Source: Nissolia schottii (lineage: Eukaryota; Streptophyta; Magnoliopsida; Fabales; Fabaceae). Taken from it: a stretch of DNA of 64,000 nt. Shown piece after piece: positions 12,298 through 25,622 of this stretch (position 1 is its first letter; each line of letters begins with the position of its first letter). The stretch spans positions 61,253 through 125,252 of the forward strand of contig QANU01000796.1 of NCBI GenBank assembly GCA_003254905.1, read 5' to 3'. The translations under genes and the position numbers were made by a program. The notes below the pieces were generated by a model, which did not search any database, was not told where the DNA came from, and saw only the letters and a program-made list of their open reading frames with translations.

Positions 12298-13685
12298 ATA
12301 ATATTTCTTTCATTTATTTTATTTTAAAGTTAATATTATTCTATGTTAATTATAAATAGGACCTTTTATCATGTTTAATTTTTAATTATATTGCTTATAA
12401 CATATTTTTTTAATGTATATAAATTATTATGAGTTTACGAGTCGAGTTTACTGTTGATTTAAATTGGAAATAAATATGATGACAAACATTATGTGAACAT
12501 TCTAATATGTGTGTTAAATGTTTCAGTAGCATAAGCACTTGACCAAACAAATGATGATGTTCATAGTTGAGCTTAGAAGCTACTGGCCCATAAGATATAG
12601 GCTCATACACATAACAATAGCCCATAATTTTAAGACAAAAGAGAATTCCACTTCAGAACAGAAGAAGTCTAAGTTGTAGCAATCAAGGCAATCAATTAAG
12701 CACTCCCATGACCCAAGTAGACAAGCCTTCGCAAGCCCAAAAGAATCATGACCCATGTATGCATGTCCAGCCAAGAAAATTGAATAAATTATAGACAAGG
12801 ATAGCTGGTGCCAGAATTTCTGGTACATGAAAAAGCAAGAAAAGGACAACTCAAAATTCACAAGGACAACTTTATGAAGCAAAGGACAAGCATGGACGAA
12901 TAAAATTTGGACAACTCACCAAAAGGTGCAATGTATAAATTTTGGCAACATGATAGGAGAGGATGTGACAAATCAAATTTAGAAAAAGAGAACCAAAGGT
13001 TCATACTACAAGTTACAACACCTATCATCCTATTCCTCCTTTTTCTCCTCTCATTCCACGACCGATCTGAGTGGATATTTCTTACTTCTGCGTTCTTTAT
13101 ATTCATAATTACTGTTTGGAGTGTGAGAAGCTTTCTTTGTTAATTGATTCGGTTTAGAGTTTGAGAGTTAAAAGTCTAGAGTGTTGATTTTTTCTTTTTT
13201 AAATAAAAGCCAAGTCTGTTTCTTTTGTTTTGAGTGATTTTAGAGCAAATATTGTTTAGGAAATTGTTGAGAGTGTTTCACTGGTATTGGTATTTGTATT
13301 CTGAAAGATTTTGAAAGGAAATTTGATAGTACGTTGAAGAACTGAACGTAGATTCCTATCACTTGAAAATTGAACCAGTATAAATTTCTCTATGTTGATT
13401 TCTCTCCTCTCTATTCTTTTTCATTCTCTCAACACTTTAAATCAAAGTTTAGTTTCATTAGAAATCTAAAATTTCATTTTCAACAAACTTGTTTCCCTAA
13501 ACTTCAGAAGATTATCTCCGAAAACTTCAGGAGATTTTTTTATCTGACTAAAACGAAATTCATTTCTAAAAAAATTATTGCTTAAATCTAACCCTCCTTC
13601 TCTAAGCCACATTAAACCATCATTTACAATTTGAATTTGTTAAGGCTTCACGAGTTTATTTAAACTCTTGAGTTTGACAACTTTA
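12298..13685. mobile_element. hAT-like MITE, copy 2 (left truncated, split by solo LTR)
   Basis: Bases 12298-12451 and 13628-13685 align end to end with the right half of the complete copy at 22008-22582. The join falls exactly at the TTTAC duplication of the LTR at 12452-13622: excising the LTR and one TTTAC restores ...GAGTTTAC-AATTTGAATTTG..., which matches the intact copy. Confidence 0.75.
12452..13622 (+). mobile_element. Solo LTR of 1171 bp, probably Ty1/copia
   Basis: Starts TGTTGATTTAAATTGG and ends TTAAACCATCA, flanked by exact TTTAC duplications at 12447-12451 and 13623-13627. The pyrimidine-rich stretch at 13020-13060 and the run ACTTGAAAATTGAACCAG near 13360 resemble the leader and U5 parts of plant copia LTRs. 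No internal domain is present. Family assignment is a judgement from appearance; the LTR status rests on the termini and target duplication. Confidence 0.8.
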
Positions 13686-14085
13686 TTTATTGATAATGAG
13701 TCCACTCTATATGAGATAATGCCTTCTCCGCATGCTAGCTTTTTCATTCACATTACTCAAAGAATAAGTGTTGAATCACTTGAACTTTAAGGAAAAAGAA
13801 AAAAAAAAAAACCCCCACACCCACACAAAAAATTAAAAAAATAAAAAAACATTGCTAACATGACATCTATTTAGCAACTTGACCAAGCGAAATCATGCCT
13901 ACTTTAGCCCCCACATATTCCAAAGAAACCATAGCATTTACATCTAAGCAAAAAAGATGAATATATAATTACAGTTGTAATGGCTAAAATGCCAAAAACC
14001 CATTATCTAATTTGATCAAACACTAGAATTGATTGTAAGGTGGGGCTTTTAATCAACTAACTAGGTATATGGTATGCCTTGAGTT
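13686..14085. other. Spacer and 3' flank of the OSCA gene
   Basis: AT-rich with an A/C-rich low-complexity stretch at 13795-13850. It should contain the 3' UTR and poly(A) region of the OSCA gene, which is transcribed leftward and stops at 14086. No other gene was seen. Confidence 0.4.
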
Positions 14086-17000
14086 TCAAGGTTCACCTTG
14101 ATAGTGATAACCATAATGGGAGGATTGAGGGTGGTAGTAATAACCAGGTGGCGATGTTGGATACTCAACATATTGAGATGAGGAGGGTTGTTGATCTAGA
14201 TGATGAGGAGGGGAACTAGGCTCACTCAACGGAGGACTAGCTTCATGAGCATGATGATGATGAGTCTGAGTCTGATGTTTATCTACTCTGACTTCAACCA
14301 ATTCCTCCTCTTCTTCCACCTCAAATGACCGGAAGATTGGGTGCAAGTAAGCATCTGCCAGATATGCCTTAATGTTCAGGTCAGGTTCTGTGGATTTCTC
14401 CAATAAATCCTTCGACATCGCCTCCTGAATACATGAAGACGAAATTAGTTTCCAAAGATAAACAACATTTGTGCAATCACATATCTTGTATACCTTCACA
14501 TTTGTCCCCAACGTTGACGGCTTTAGTCAGGTTCGTCCCCGAGCTTTGGAAAATAACAAATGCGTCCTCAAAGTTAGCATCTAAACATCAAATTTGTTTC
14601 TATCGTCAAGGATCAAGGGACGAATTTGATGGACTTGGTGCCAAACTTGGAGACAAATTTGATGTACCAATGTCAACTTGGGGACAAATTTGCTATTTTT
14701 CAAAGTTCGAGACAAACTTGACCAACACTGCCATGGGAACGAATTTGAAGGTTTATTCTATCTTGTAGTCTAGCCATATCCAACAATGACAACTAAGTCT
14801 TGTCCTCCGGGTGAGGTCGGCTATTCAGACGAGACAATGCCATGGTTTTCTGTTATAAATCCTATTAGCATTCAAACAATAAAAATATAGATCTCTTTTA
14901 ATAACCATGTCAACTAAAGAAAAATCATGAGTTGTAGAGAATTCTATGGTAACCACAAGGGTTTGGTACCCTTGCCTGTTTGACAATTTGTTATATTAGC
15001 CTATTGCATGATGTATAGCATACCTCAAGGGGGTACTTCCTAAATGCTGGCTCGAAACGACTCTGGCAGTACTTGTGAAATGCGTATGTCAATACCGGTA
15101 AGATAACGAGCAAAGGCGTCGACTTAGCCGCCTTCTTGGTGCTAAGCAGACCCAACAGAAGAAGCTGGGATATCAGCAAGCTTGCTATGATGCGGCTGTG
15201 AACATGTGGCCAAAATGCAGCAGCACTTTCGTACTGTTGATTGTAGACATTGATTATCTGCATAATTAAACATCATATGAAATTATCTTCAGACGATACG
15301 CCATATGAACCAGTCCATGTATCACATTACATTTGCACAAGTTTTTGAATCTTCATGTAAAATATGGTCTTGCACGCCGCATAGATGTTCCAGAAATTAG
15401 GAAAATCTGATATTATGATTAACAACACTCAAAAACAAATAATGAATGTTCACTTCCAAAGACTAGGGCTTCTTTGCTTATTTAATGGAAATAACAACCA
15501 CCTTTTATCTTAATGAATTCCTCATTTCCAAATGAAAACGATTTTCTATGTTTTGAGAGTTTGTGTGCCAGTATTTATGCAACACACTGCAGTTCCAAAT
15601 GAAAATGATTTTCTATTTTTGAAGCTGCATGCAAGTAAATCCAAACTCCTTAACAGAGGATAGAAAATTACAATTCCAAAATCTTAGAAATCTTCAAGCT
15701 ACCATGTGAGATCATACTAGTAGAGAAGACACTGACCTGATGCCGGTAAACCAAATATGCAAAGGCAAAGAAGACTAGTATGAAAGGAAGGAGGACCGGC
15801 GTCACCACAGCATACACAATTCCAAGAAGGAAGTATAGTTGAAGACTTGGAATAGTCTCTGGAAAGTCCACACTCCCAGGATCCATGGCCTTTCCTCTAT
15901 CCCTCTCAGTTTTAACTATGAACATGTTCTTGAGATGATATAGAACCAATGGCTTTAATCTGAGGATCTCACCAGCAATTCCAGCCCAGCCATCAACCAT
16001 TATGTATGTCATAAAGAAGGTAGCTTTCATTGGAATGGAAACTCCAATTGTTCTAGGAATCCTACAATCAATGATAAAATTCACAACGATCAGTCACATC
16101 CAGAGAATATGTATGAGTTAATTTTTCAAGAGAAAGCAAAAAATGTATATGAATAATGAAATCCGAGGCAATAAAATTAACAGGAAACTTGTCATATACA
16201 GTGTAAAATCCAATGATGTTCCAACAGATTATGGTATTTAATGCCATAATATAAAAATGCAACATTGATACAAGAATCGGAAAAATCTAACACTGATTTG
16301 TACAGGATCGTGGCCTAGTTACCACAAAACACTCATTTTTTATGGTATTTAAACAGCATTTTACTTCAAAAATGCTTCATTTATGACTGGCTGTCAGATC
16401 TAATAATGAATGCTATAAAATTTTAGTTATTATATGGAGAGGTAAACTTCTCAAGTGGTTGAGCCTTGATTGGTAGAATTACTATTTTTTTTACAGCACA
16501 AAATGCATGTTAAATTAGTTTTATTTATACACTAGCACAAAATCAAAGGATATAACAAGGTGAAAACACTGAAAGGTTCTTTCCTTCATAGAATTGCCCT
16601 AACATATTTCGCATGTCCTACTCTCCATCATGCTTGGGCAAGCACCATTTTGCCTTTCCCATTCAATTAAACGAATATTAGTGGTCCTCCGGATTTCAAG
16701 AGTCTCCATAAATAACAATTAAGAAAATCAAGCATGTCTATTTGCCTATTGAAAAGTTGTCAAATATAGTATAAAAATTTAGATGAACATGGTGATTCAG
16801 ATATACTCGAGTAATAATTGTAAAGAAGATATACTGTGTAGGTGACTGGTGAAGGAAAGCATGCAGTTGCTCAAATGCAGTCCCGGTCACTATGCTTCCC
16901 AAGAAAACATTCACTAGCATAAAATAATAATATTTTGCTGCCGTCTTCCGCTCCAGCGTTGATAATGCAATATATCCCTCAATTTTTGACATGATCATCA

Positions 17001-20000
17001 GAACTGTGGGAAGGATATACAAAAAAATTTTAAGGGCCAAACCAGGAAGAAAACCTTGTAGAAATGATTTGATGAATTTCCTGCCAAAAGCCAAAAGAAC
17101 CTTTGTTAGGTTAACTATAAGACTACTGCTGGCCAATGAATCATGATCTAGAGTCAAAAGATTAGCATGTTATCTAGTAGTAGACTCCAGTAAAGTACAA
17201 CTATTTTAAGTTAAAAACTACATGCAATTTAAACTGAACCTTGTTTAACCATTTACATCATTGAATGTTAAATCTTTCTGCAAACTACCCATTAATTAGG
17301 TGGCTTATGGGAAAAACAAGAGGCAAAATAGACTTTCAAACTATGGTTGCATTCGGAAAAAGGTTAGAAACAAATAATTATCCCAACAACATTTTTTTAG
17401 TAGCGAAGCTGGGCTATTAAGGCATGCAATATTTTCCAGACCTGAAAATTCATCAAAAGGGGAAAAGAAACAAGAATAAAGGAAATAATGCATCAAAAAG
17501 ATAGATCAATTAATGAAACAACAGACTATATTAGAGTTATTTGTTTCATAATTGATAAAATAAAAGCAAAGAGAAAGAAGTACTATTGCACGGTAAGAAA
17601 TAATAGCCAATGTCAACATCTTCAAGGCATAGTACACCAAGAATCCTAATCAATTTCAAGTTCAACAGCAAAATTTAACAAATCAAAATTGAGCATGCAA
17701 AGGTGATCCTAAGTTCCTAACCAACGATTTAAGACACTGAATGATGAAAATTGAGAATCAAACACCATCTTTTAGATTAGTGAACTTCTCAATCATAAAT
17801 TCAAAAATAGATTCAGGTACTTACAACTCTATTACTGGTCTGAGGAAAGGAGCAACTTTTTCAAGACCCTCCAAATTTGCAAGGGATTGCACAAAAGCAA
17901 TGGGAATCATGTAGAAGAATACCAAAGCAAACACTGACACTGTTATTATAAGTTTTCGGATGGTCAAAGAAACAAACGGTATGGCCAGGTTCCGCCAGTA
18001 TACATCGCGTGGCTCTGGAGCCCAATCAGTCAACCACAGAGTGGGATTTTTGCTTTGTTGGGTTTGAGCGCAAACTGATGCTCCCCAACGGGAATTGAAT
18101 GAAAGAAAAGCAACTGGCAAAATAGATTTGGAATCTTTTATAATTCTCTGGCGCTCCAATGTCATCTGCATAAGAAGTACAGTATAGCTATATCAAAGTA
18201 CCTCAAGAGAAATAATGCACATGGAAGTAGTAGCATAAGGACATGAAAACAACCTAGCAAAATTTGATTTAAAAAAAAGGACATAACTATGAAGAGTTAA
18301 CATATCGCAGAAAAGAGAAATAAACATGAGTTACCATTTTATCAAGGTCCTTAATTACTTGTTTGTAGTACTCAATAGCATCAACTTTCCGACCCCAAAG
18401 CCCTAAAAATCCTACCTAAAACATTGAGAAGAGATAATAATCTTAAGTCAATTAACAAACTGCTTGAGTCCATTGGAGTTATATATACCTTGACAGTTGA
18501 TCTCTTGTCAGGATGCCTATCAAACTTGAGCTGGTAATAGTCCAGCCAATTTTGCAGTCTCTCTCTTCTTCTCGCTAATTTAGCAAACTTGTTTGCATTG
18601 TAGACAGCCTTAAAAAAAATGAATGCACAAAAATATGAATGCCATATAATGTCTGCTGAAATAAATACATCATTGGCATCGTGTATAAATTCCATGCCTT
18701 CGTTCAAACTATTCCCTGATTCATTTATCTTTAATAAACTTCCCCAATCAAGCAAATGATAAAATTTATTACCTGGTGTCCAATATAATGATTAGGGTGG
18801 TTTGTTTGAAAGAAGCTATCCACAGTCTCTGATACTGAGTGACCAGTAATATGAGGGATGTTCCTGACAACTACCTGCAACAAGCATGCAAACCGAACTC
18901 ATGTTGTATAGAATAAGATATATGGACAAACAAGAGAACGGAACCCGGCCTGAATAAAAAAGCCTTATCCTGCATATGTGATTATACTTGCTCCATTCAA
19001 TTGCAAAGTTCTAATAAGATTCAAGCCAAAAAAAACCATCAAATCACACCCAAACCCCACTTTAACCCTGAATAAGATACACTACGAATTGTAAGATATT
19101 ACATAGCCAAATTAGATTTTGACTCATTCAATTGTTGTTTCTACGTTTGCTTGAAAGTTTTGGATATGTGTGAAAGTTTGAAAACTTATAAGACATTTTA
19201 GAGTTCTGACTGAGATTCTTCGATGGCATTTGGGAAGTTTGAAAATAAGAGCAGTTCTGAACTAGAAGTGTTACTTAAAGCAATGTCTACTATGCTACAA
19301 AATCTTACTATCACATGCCCAATGACAGACACAAGAAATGAGAAATTTCATTTACCGAGCGACAAAAGAAAAACTGAATGATCTCTAAGCAGCATTTAGA
19401 ACATGAGAATAGGCTGTATCATTTGTTTGCAAACACATGAAACTGATCAAAAGAACAATTCAATCCTTGAAACATTTGCTAATGCACACACACAGAGAAC
19501 ATACATCTTACTCTAATTGAGAAAATTTGAGCAGCTTAGCAGTAGGAAGTGCTTTCTTGCACAACATAACATTCTTAATCGTATACTGCTAGGTTAAAAA
19601 TAAACTAAAACTTTCAACTCACTGTGAATTGCTCCACACGCCTGCGTTGTGAGGCAAAGAAAGCCAATCTCATCGATGCTACATTGTCATACTCCTTGTA
19701 AAGCAGGAAACAAATCCATATGGTGAACATGTATTCCAATGCTATGTGAACGAAAAATCTGAAATATACAATTACAGGCATTAGTCAACTAAGAGATGTA
19801 GTAACACAAAGATATTACCATGAACTTATACTGTAAACATAATAGACATTGAAAATAAACATGACAGGATTTCCGCAAAACTAGAGTGTGTGCGGGGAGG
19901 GGAAGAGGAGAACACTAATTACGTAGTGCCAGATACCATGGATTGGATACGAGTTTTTGTTGTGCTTCCTTTTCTATAGAATTTAGAGGGAACATAACCG

Positions 20001-21276
20001 TACCTTATAGATTTGGGTGGAACATTTGATATTGAGAGTTTATCAATGTCACTCACTACCAATTCTCTTCTGAGGAAAAACAATGTCCCACTCGACACAT
20101 TGACTGGAATAAGAATGAGGAGTGCCACAACAGTTACCGGAACAAAAATCTTCAAGCTGTAGGATAAAATAGAAAAAATTAGAATAGTTTCAATGCTAAT
20201 GTTAATTCAAAAAGATGATGCTTCTCTTAATTTCCATTATCTCTAATGCATAAATAAACACAAGTAGGTGCATCTGCAGGTACAGTCATATCATGTGCTA
20301 GTTCATATAATTAAATTAACTATCAAGTATAAACATTCAAGAACTGTATAAATCTATTAATTCAGAGTAATGCTAGAACCCATGTGCATCAATAGAGACA
20401 GAGGGAATTTGAAGGAAAAATAAAGTGGAAAAACATCGACATGGGCCACACCCAAAAGTTGAAACTTCCAAGGAAGTGCTTTGCAAAAGCTGGCATTATC
20501 CAAAAGGAAAATAGAAAACCACACGGCATGACACCGAATCTGTCTGAGAATCAAAAATCATGCAACCCTCATGATGATGGCAGAGCTGGAAAATTGTTCA
20601 ACAATTTTCTCCAAACACGGTCGCCACCACATAAACAAATGCATCACATCAATTACACAACAAAACAAATCCACAATTCCCAGAAAAGCACAAGAGCAGC
20701 TCAATTTTCCTCTACCCTTCTCCTTCAAAAGAGAGCCCCCNAGATGGAACAAACAAAAATTGGAACTTTTTCACAACCCATTATAAGTTTTGATAAAATA
20801 GCAGCTACCGATAGTAAATAAACAACAATTGAGCCAAACAGAGTGATAACTTCGAATAAAATTTGAAACTTCATCCAAAAGCAGAAACCAGAAAGCAAAA
20901 GGGTAGGAGCTAAAAACACTAAAAGGAGGAATTTTTTTTCTTCTTTTTTTTTTTTAACTCACCCAAGAGTATAGATTCTGAGAAAAGCAGCAGAGTCAAG
21001 GCCAGCATGGCTAACGATCTCAGACTCACTCATCCTCAGTGCCTGTGGCATCCAATTGAGGAAAGTGAGGTAAGTCTTGAAATTGAGGTTCACAAATTTG
21101 CCAACAAAGTTCCTTGTGCTCCTTGGGCTGCTCCTCCCACCACTGATGTACCATTTGGGGAAGTAGACTCTGTCATTGATGGGCTGAATCCTCAGAAGTG
21201 CAAATGCAAGCAGGAATGCAAAGGCTGTGAGGATGTTGATGGCTGCTGAGACCCCAATGTCAGCCAAGGTAGCCAT
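14086..21276 (-). CDS. OSCA/CSC1-like osmosensitive calcium-permeable channel
   Basis: Mechanically or osmotically gated cation channel of the OSCA/TMEM63 family, in the plasma membrane or endomembranes. Exons (minus): 21276-20963, 20156-20004, 19758-19623, 18874-18773, 18608-18489, 18415-18335, 18165-17825, 17080-16835, 16061-15737, 15257-15024 and 14424-14086. Spliced length is 2391 nt, 796 residues, as usual for clade 1 OSCA. It opens MATLADIGVSAAINILTAF, the first membrane helix. The cytosolic region includes NANKFAKLARRRERLQNWL. The pore-domain part runs from about residue 360 (NLAIPFVSLTIRKLI) through FFMTYIMVDGWAGIAGEIL and VYRHQIINVYNQQYESAAAF. The tail after residue 690 is rich in Pro, His and Tyr and ends YHYQGEP. 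Among Arabidopsis proteins it looks closest to At1g32090. A small Mutator-type MITE sits in the last intron. Confidence 0.95.
14491..14758. mobile_element. Mutator-type MITE in the last OSCA intron
   Basis: 268-base element flanked by the exact 9-base duplication TATCTTGTA (14482-14490 and 14759-14767). The ends are inverted repeats: ACCTTCACATTTGTCCCCA on the left, and the reverse complement of the right end reads ACCTTCAAATTCGTTCCCA. The 9-base duplication points to a Mutator-like transposase source. It lies between OSCA exons 10 and 11 and does not touch splice sites. Confidence 0.75.
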
Positions 21277-22007
21277 TGCAGAAGAAGAAAAAACAACCAG
21301 AAGAAGAAGGAGAAGGGAAGTGTGTGTGAAATAGAGATAGAAGGTGGTGATGTGTTAAGGAAGGAAAGAAAGGACTGTGGGGTGGAATAGAAGGTGGAGA
21401 AGGCAAAGAATATTAGTAACTGATTTTACTGTATCCTTGTCGTCTCTCCAAATTGTTTATTGCAGGCAGAGAAAAAAGTGGCTGTTTAGTTTAGACTTTA
21501 ATGACCAGAAGTTAATGAGATTGGAACAGAACTAGTTTAATATTTGGTGCTACGCATGAAAATTATTTTTGATATGTTGATTTTATTTTTTTATACAAAT
21601 TATGTTAGTTTTATTTTCTATATTTTTAAATGTTAGATATGAGAAAATATTGAATTTAAATTAGAAAATATTTAATAAGTCAAATGAAATAATTTTTGTG
21701 TATTTAAATTAAAAAATATTTAGTAAAATTTAGTGAAATAGGTTTAATAAAATATAAAATTTAAACTAGCAACAATTTAGTGAGGTTAAGTGTAATAGGT
21801 TTGATGAAAATTATTTTCTCATGTAATTTTTTTACATGATAAGATTATGTTAAATTTTTTACCATCAATTTTTTTAATTGTTTATTAAGTAAAAAAAATC
21901 TCTTAATTATTTATATTATGTATAAATATTACATTCTTAATTAATAGTAAAAGATTATATATATCATTATCATGTAAGAAAATAACATAAAAAATAGAAC
22001 TGGTAAT
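21277..22007. promoter_or_regulatory. OSCA upstream region
   Basis: The first 150 bases upstream of the OSCA start are rich in GA (AGAAGAAGAAGGAGAAGG), typical of plant leader sequence. Beyond about 21540 the DNA is very AT-rich, with no recognisable gene. I cannot place the transcription start. Confidence 0.4.
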
Positions 22008-22582
22008 CATGGTTATTAAACTCTCGAGTTAACTCGTAAACTCTTACGAATTTACGATTTCACTACGCAAAATGAGTTAACACTCATGTAAACTCTTTTT
22101 TGGCAAACTCGTATGAGTTTAAGTAAACTCTCGATTTTACTAGCGAGTTTATGAGTTAAAATCTACCTACGAGTTTACCTCAAGATGTATAAATTCGGTA
22201 ACTTTTTTAGATACTTAGTTGACTTTGTGTGTGTTAGACAATATGTATAGAGTTTACTAAGCCTATTTTAGATATTTATCATAATTGAGTTATGTTTTAT
22301 CAAATTATAAAGTATAATGCATGTACAGAATAAAGTATGACATAACTAAGTGTCATGCATTAAGATATATTTTATGATTTTTTTTCATTTAGTTTATTTT
22401 AAAGTTAACATTATTCAATGTTAATTATGAATACAAAATTTAATCATATTTAGTTCCTAATTATATTGTTTATAACATATTTTTTACATATGTAAACTCT
22501 TACGAGTTTACGAGTCGAGTTTATGATTTGAATTTGCTGAGCCTTTACGAGTTTACTTAAATTCTTGAGTGTGACAACCTTG
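22008..22582. mobile_element. hAT-like MITE, complete reference copy
   Basis: 575-base element with imperfect inverted ends: left CATGGTTATTAAACTC, and the right end read in reverse is CAAGGTTGTCACACTC. It is flanked by CTGGTAAT (22000-22007) and CCGGTAAT (22583-22590), an 8-base duplication with one mismatch, as for hAT elements. Interior is AT-rich with repeated GAGTTTA and CGAGTTTAC words and no coding sequence. Copies at 4616 and 12298 are truncated relatives. Confidence 0.75.
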
Positions 22583-22590
22583 CCGGTAAT

Positions 22591-23440
22591 TAATATAGAT
22601 ATTGATAATCAACTTGGGGTTTTTGTTTGTTTGCTATAATAAAAAAAGAGAGAGAAAATTGAGGTTGGGTTTAGTTATATAAAAAAAATGGGCTTGGGTG
22701 TGTTGTTTGGATTATGATGACGACTTAGAGAGCACTAGCAAGTAACCACTAATGGAACATGGAGGGGTTTGCATGTGCCCGTGGGAAAAGGATTTTTGGG
22801 ATGGGAGATATAAGGTGTCATTGTCATTGGTGGGGTGGTGGCTGAGAAATATTTAATGGCACTTTGAAAAAGCAAAAATACTTTTTAAACACTATGCAGG
22901 TTTAGTATTTAAATAGCATCACCTTTAAAAAAATAGTGTATAACTTTATAAGAAAAGTTAAAGAACACTTGTTTAGTATACTTATTGAAGAGACTAAAGT
23001 TCAAATAATTTATGAGTTTTTGCTAATAAATATTTTTTTTTAAAAATGTATCAATGGTAATTATTGAAGAGACTAAAGTAAAAATATTTTATAGGTTTTC
23101 TAATAAATATCTTAAAAAATGTATCAAAAAATAGTAAGGTCTCATTAAAAAATATTTTTTTAAAAGTTTTCAATACATTAATAATATTGAAAACTTTAAA
23201 TTATTTCACTTTAAATTTCTTAACAAGTGTTCTAAGTTTCTTACAACTGTCCTGCAAAATCATCGTGGTATGTGTGCCTCTAAGATTTGCCCATAGCGTT
23301 AGCATTTTTCTGAGATAGTTTTTCATTGTCTACACGATTGCGAGAAGGTAAGAGTTCTCTAGCAACGCATGAATATTATTGATTCGGAGTTCTTCGCACC
23401 TCACAACGTATAGGATTGGCTTCGCTATTTAGCAACAATA
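22591..23440. other. AT-rich spacer with degenerate repeats
   Basis: Contains two related stretches beginning ATTGAAGAGACTAAAG (near 22985 and 23060). An AT-rich hairpin (AAGTTTTCAATAC and its inverted form) lies near 23165-23200, and AACAAGTGTTCTAAG at 23221. A similar word, ACAAGTGTTCTAAG, recurs at 24070, so the span 22.9-24.1 kb may be one decayed element. No gene. Confidence 0.35.
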
Positions 23441-23445
23441 AGTGA

Positions 23446-24020
23446 GTTTGCTATTAGTTTCACGATTCTTTGGTGGATGTGGCGCCACAAATGTCATGAG
23501 ATTTTGGACGATGGTACTTGGCCTATTGAAGTGGTATCCCATTTCATCCTTTCTGACATTAATAGCCTCAAGATGGCTTTCAATGATACTAAGGTGAGAT
23601 CTCCTGAACCCTTGCATTTGGTTTAGTGGATTTGGCCTCCCATTGATCACGTTAAGCTTAATTTGGATGTTAGTTCGAAAGGTAACCTAGGACCCACTGA
23701 TTTTGGTGGCTTGCTTCTAGGGGAGGATGGGCATTGGATTGCTAGTTTTATGGGTCACATTGGTGTTGTCGAGAACTTGTTGGCTGAGTTAATGGCTATG
23801 TGAATTGGTCTTCAAATTGCCTGGGATAGGGGTTTCTGTATGGTTTCGTGCGAGAGCGATTCTATGGATGCATGATTCTTCATAATTATGACGACACCCA
23901 CTTATTTGCAACTGTTATTGCTAATATTCGAGTCTGGTTTGGCTAAAGACTGGCATATTAAGGAGGAGTCAACTAGGACAACGTGTCTTGTTAATTTAGA
24001 GTCTCTATCTCAAGCGTTGT
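23446..24020 (+). pseudogene. LINE-derived RNase H fragment (decayed)
   Basis: Translation in one frame gives WWMWRHKCHEILDDG, then, after an in-frame stop, VKLNLDVSSKGN, FGGLLLGEDGHWIASF, LLAELMAM and finally VSCESDSMDA. This is the order of the RNase H domain at the 3' end of plant LINEs: the D...G..GFGG block, the AEL block and the ESDS block. Stops interrupt it after LHLV and after LMAM, and the frame is lost after MDA. It is a dead retrotransposon remnant, not a host gene. Confidence 0.75.
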
Positions 24021-25373
24021 AACCTTTACTGTGTGAGAATTTTACTGTTTTTCGAGCATTGTAAAAAATTACAAGTGTTCTAAGTGCACTTGTTAGTTAA
24101 ACCTATAATTTATCAGAAGAGTAGTTTTTAAAGATTTTGATGTATTCAATATATTGGAAACAATCAAACTTTTTTTATTTTAAACTTGTTAACTGTCACG
24201 CCCTAACTTAGGACGTGACCACACGTAAAGCTACTACCTACAGAAGTTCTGACATGGCATACTAAAACATGCATGGAATGCTCATTAAGATAAATAAATA
24301 ACTTTATTTATAAAATAAAGAACTTTATAACATAACTGTTTCCATATAACTGGTTCAAAAATCAATATTGCGATTACATCATAATTACATAACTGAAATG
24401 AAATACTGAAATGCTGAATAAAGAATCTTGCCATAGGCATCTGGAGCATATCTAACATAACTTGAATAGACGCTACTACGAAGCAGAGCCCTACTGCGAA
24501 GTAGAGCTTATCACTGACGTCTAAATCCTCGCTTACTGGACAAGGGGGACGTTCTCACTGTCTTCTACCGAATCTGAAAATATTATTGACAGAGGAGTGA
24601 GTTTGTCATCTCAGTGGTGGGTACCTCGATACCACACAAATAACATGTATAACATATAATCATGGCATATACTGAATGAATAAAGATAATGTAGATACTG
24701 GAACAAATATGAATAAATGTTGTAAAGTATAACTAAATAATACTCCTGAAAGCAAACTAATGATAGATAATCCTAAATTGTGCAGCGTATGCCCGCCTCC
24801 TTGGTAGAGGGCATGATGAGAAATGCCTCTTGATGCTCAAATTCAAGGAAACCTCGGCTCGACTTTGCTTCACCACGATAAGTCTGGGTGGTTCTGATAC
24901 GCGCACTCGGATACCTGTGAGGATACGCATACCCTAAGTCTGAGGAGTCTGGTGCTCATGTAATCTACTAAATTTGGTAGGGCACGCATGCCATAATCTA
25001 CTATTGAGTCTGGGTTACGAGTTCATTGACCCTGTACTAATCTAGGTCATCTGCCCTAGGATCTACTATTTACGAAGTCTTTTAGGTGAGCTAGCTTGGC
25101 TACCCAATTCGTTAGGGCCTAAGTCTACTAATTATGACAGGGGTGTCCTAATTAGTTAATCTTATTTATTAGTCAGGGGTCAAGGATTGAGGTCCCATAC
25201 TTAGGGAATGATTCCCAAGTAAGAGAGGCGTGTCACAACAGACATCTTAAGCACTAAGTCTTGCCTTGCTAGTACTTGCCCTTAGTTAGGGTCCATTCCT
25301 TAACTGGAGTCTTTATTTAAAGTTTGTTATATGTGTGATGACCCTTAGAAGAGAAGAAGAAAAAAAAAAGGCA

Positions 25374-25555
25374 CATCTCGAGCGAGACACTAGTCAGGGG
25401 CTTCATCTCGTGCGATACATGTAGGCATTTGGCGCAAGACGATAGTCAGGAAGGCGAAAGTTGTTTATGGAATTCATCTCGCACGAGATGATGTTCATAG
25501 GGGTTTATCTTGCGCAAGGCGAATGTTGGGTGCGCTGCAGCGCCTAGGGAGCGTT
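25374..25555. repeat. Palindrome cluster upstream of the LTR D TATA box
   Basis: CATCTCGCACGAGATG at 25475-25490 is an almost perfect 16-base palindrome. CTTGCGCAAG at 25509-25518 is perfect. Variants CATCTCGAGCGAGA (25374) and CATCTCGTGCGATA (near 25403) and the GCGCTGCAGCGC palindrome near 25533 fill the rest. Confidence 0.8.
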
Positions 25556-25622
25556 GCGTGCAGCACGTCGGGAATTAGTTTCATATCGTTTAGAGTTACA
25601 GAAGGGGGTCTCCTCCTCCCCT

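Noticed and set aside
12580..13143. Hydrophobic small open frames on both strands
   Set aside because: They fall inside the solo LTR at 12452-13622 and have no recognised domain.
20441..20821. A 126-codon frame on the plus strand near 20.4-20.8 kb
   Set aside because: It lies in OSCA intron 1, contains an ambiguous base and has no domain similarity.
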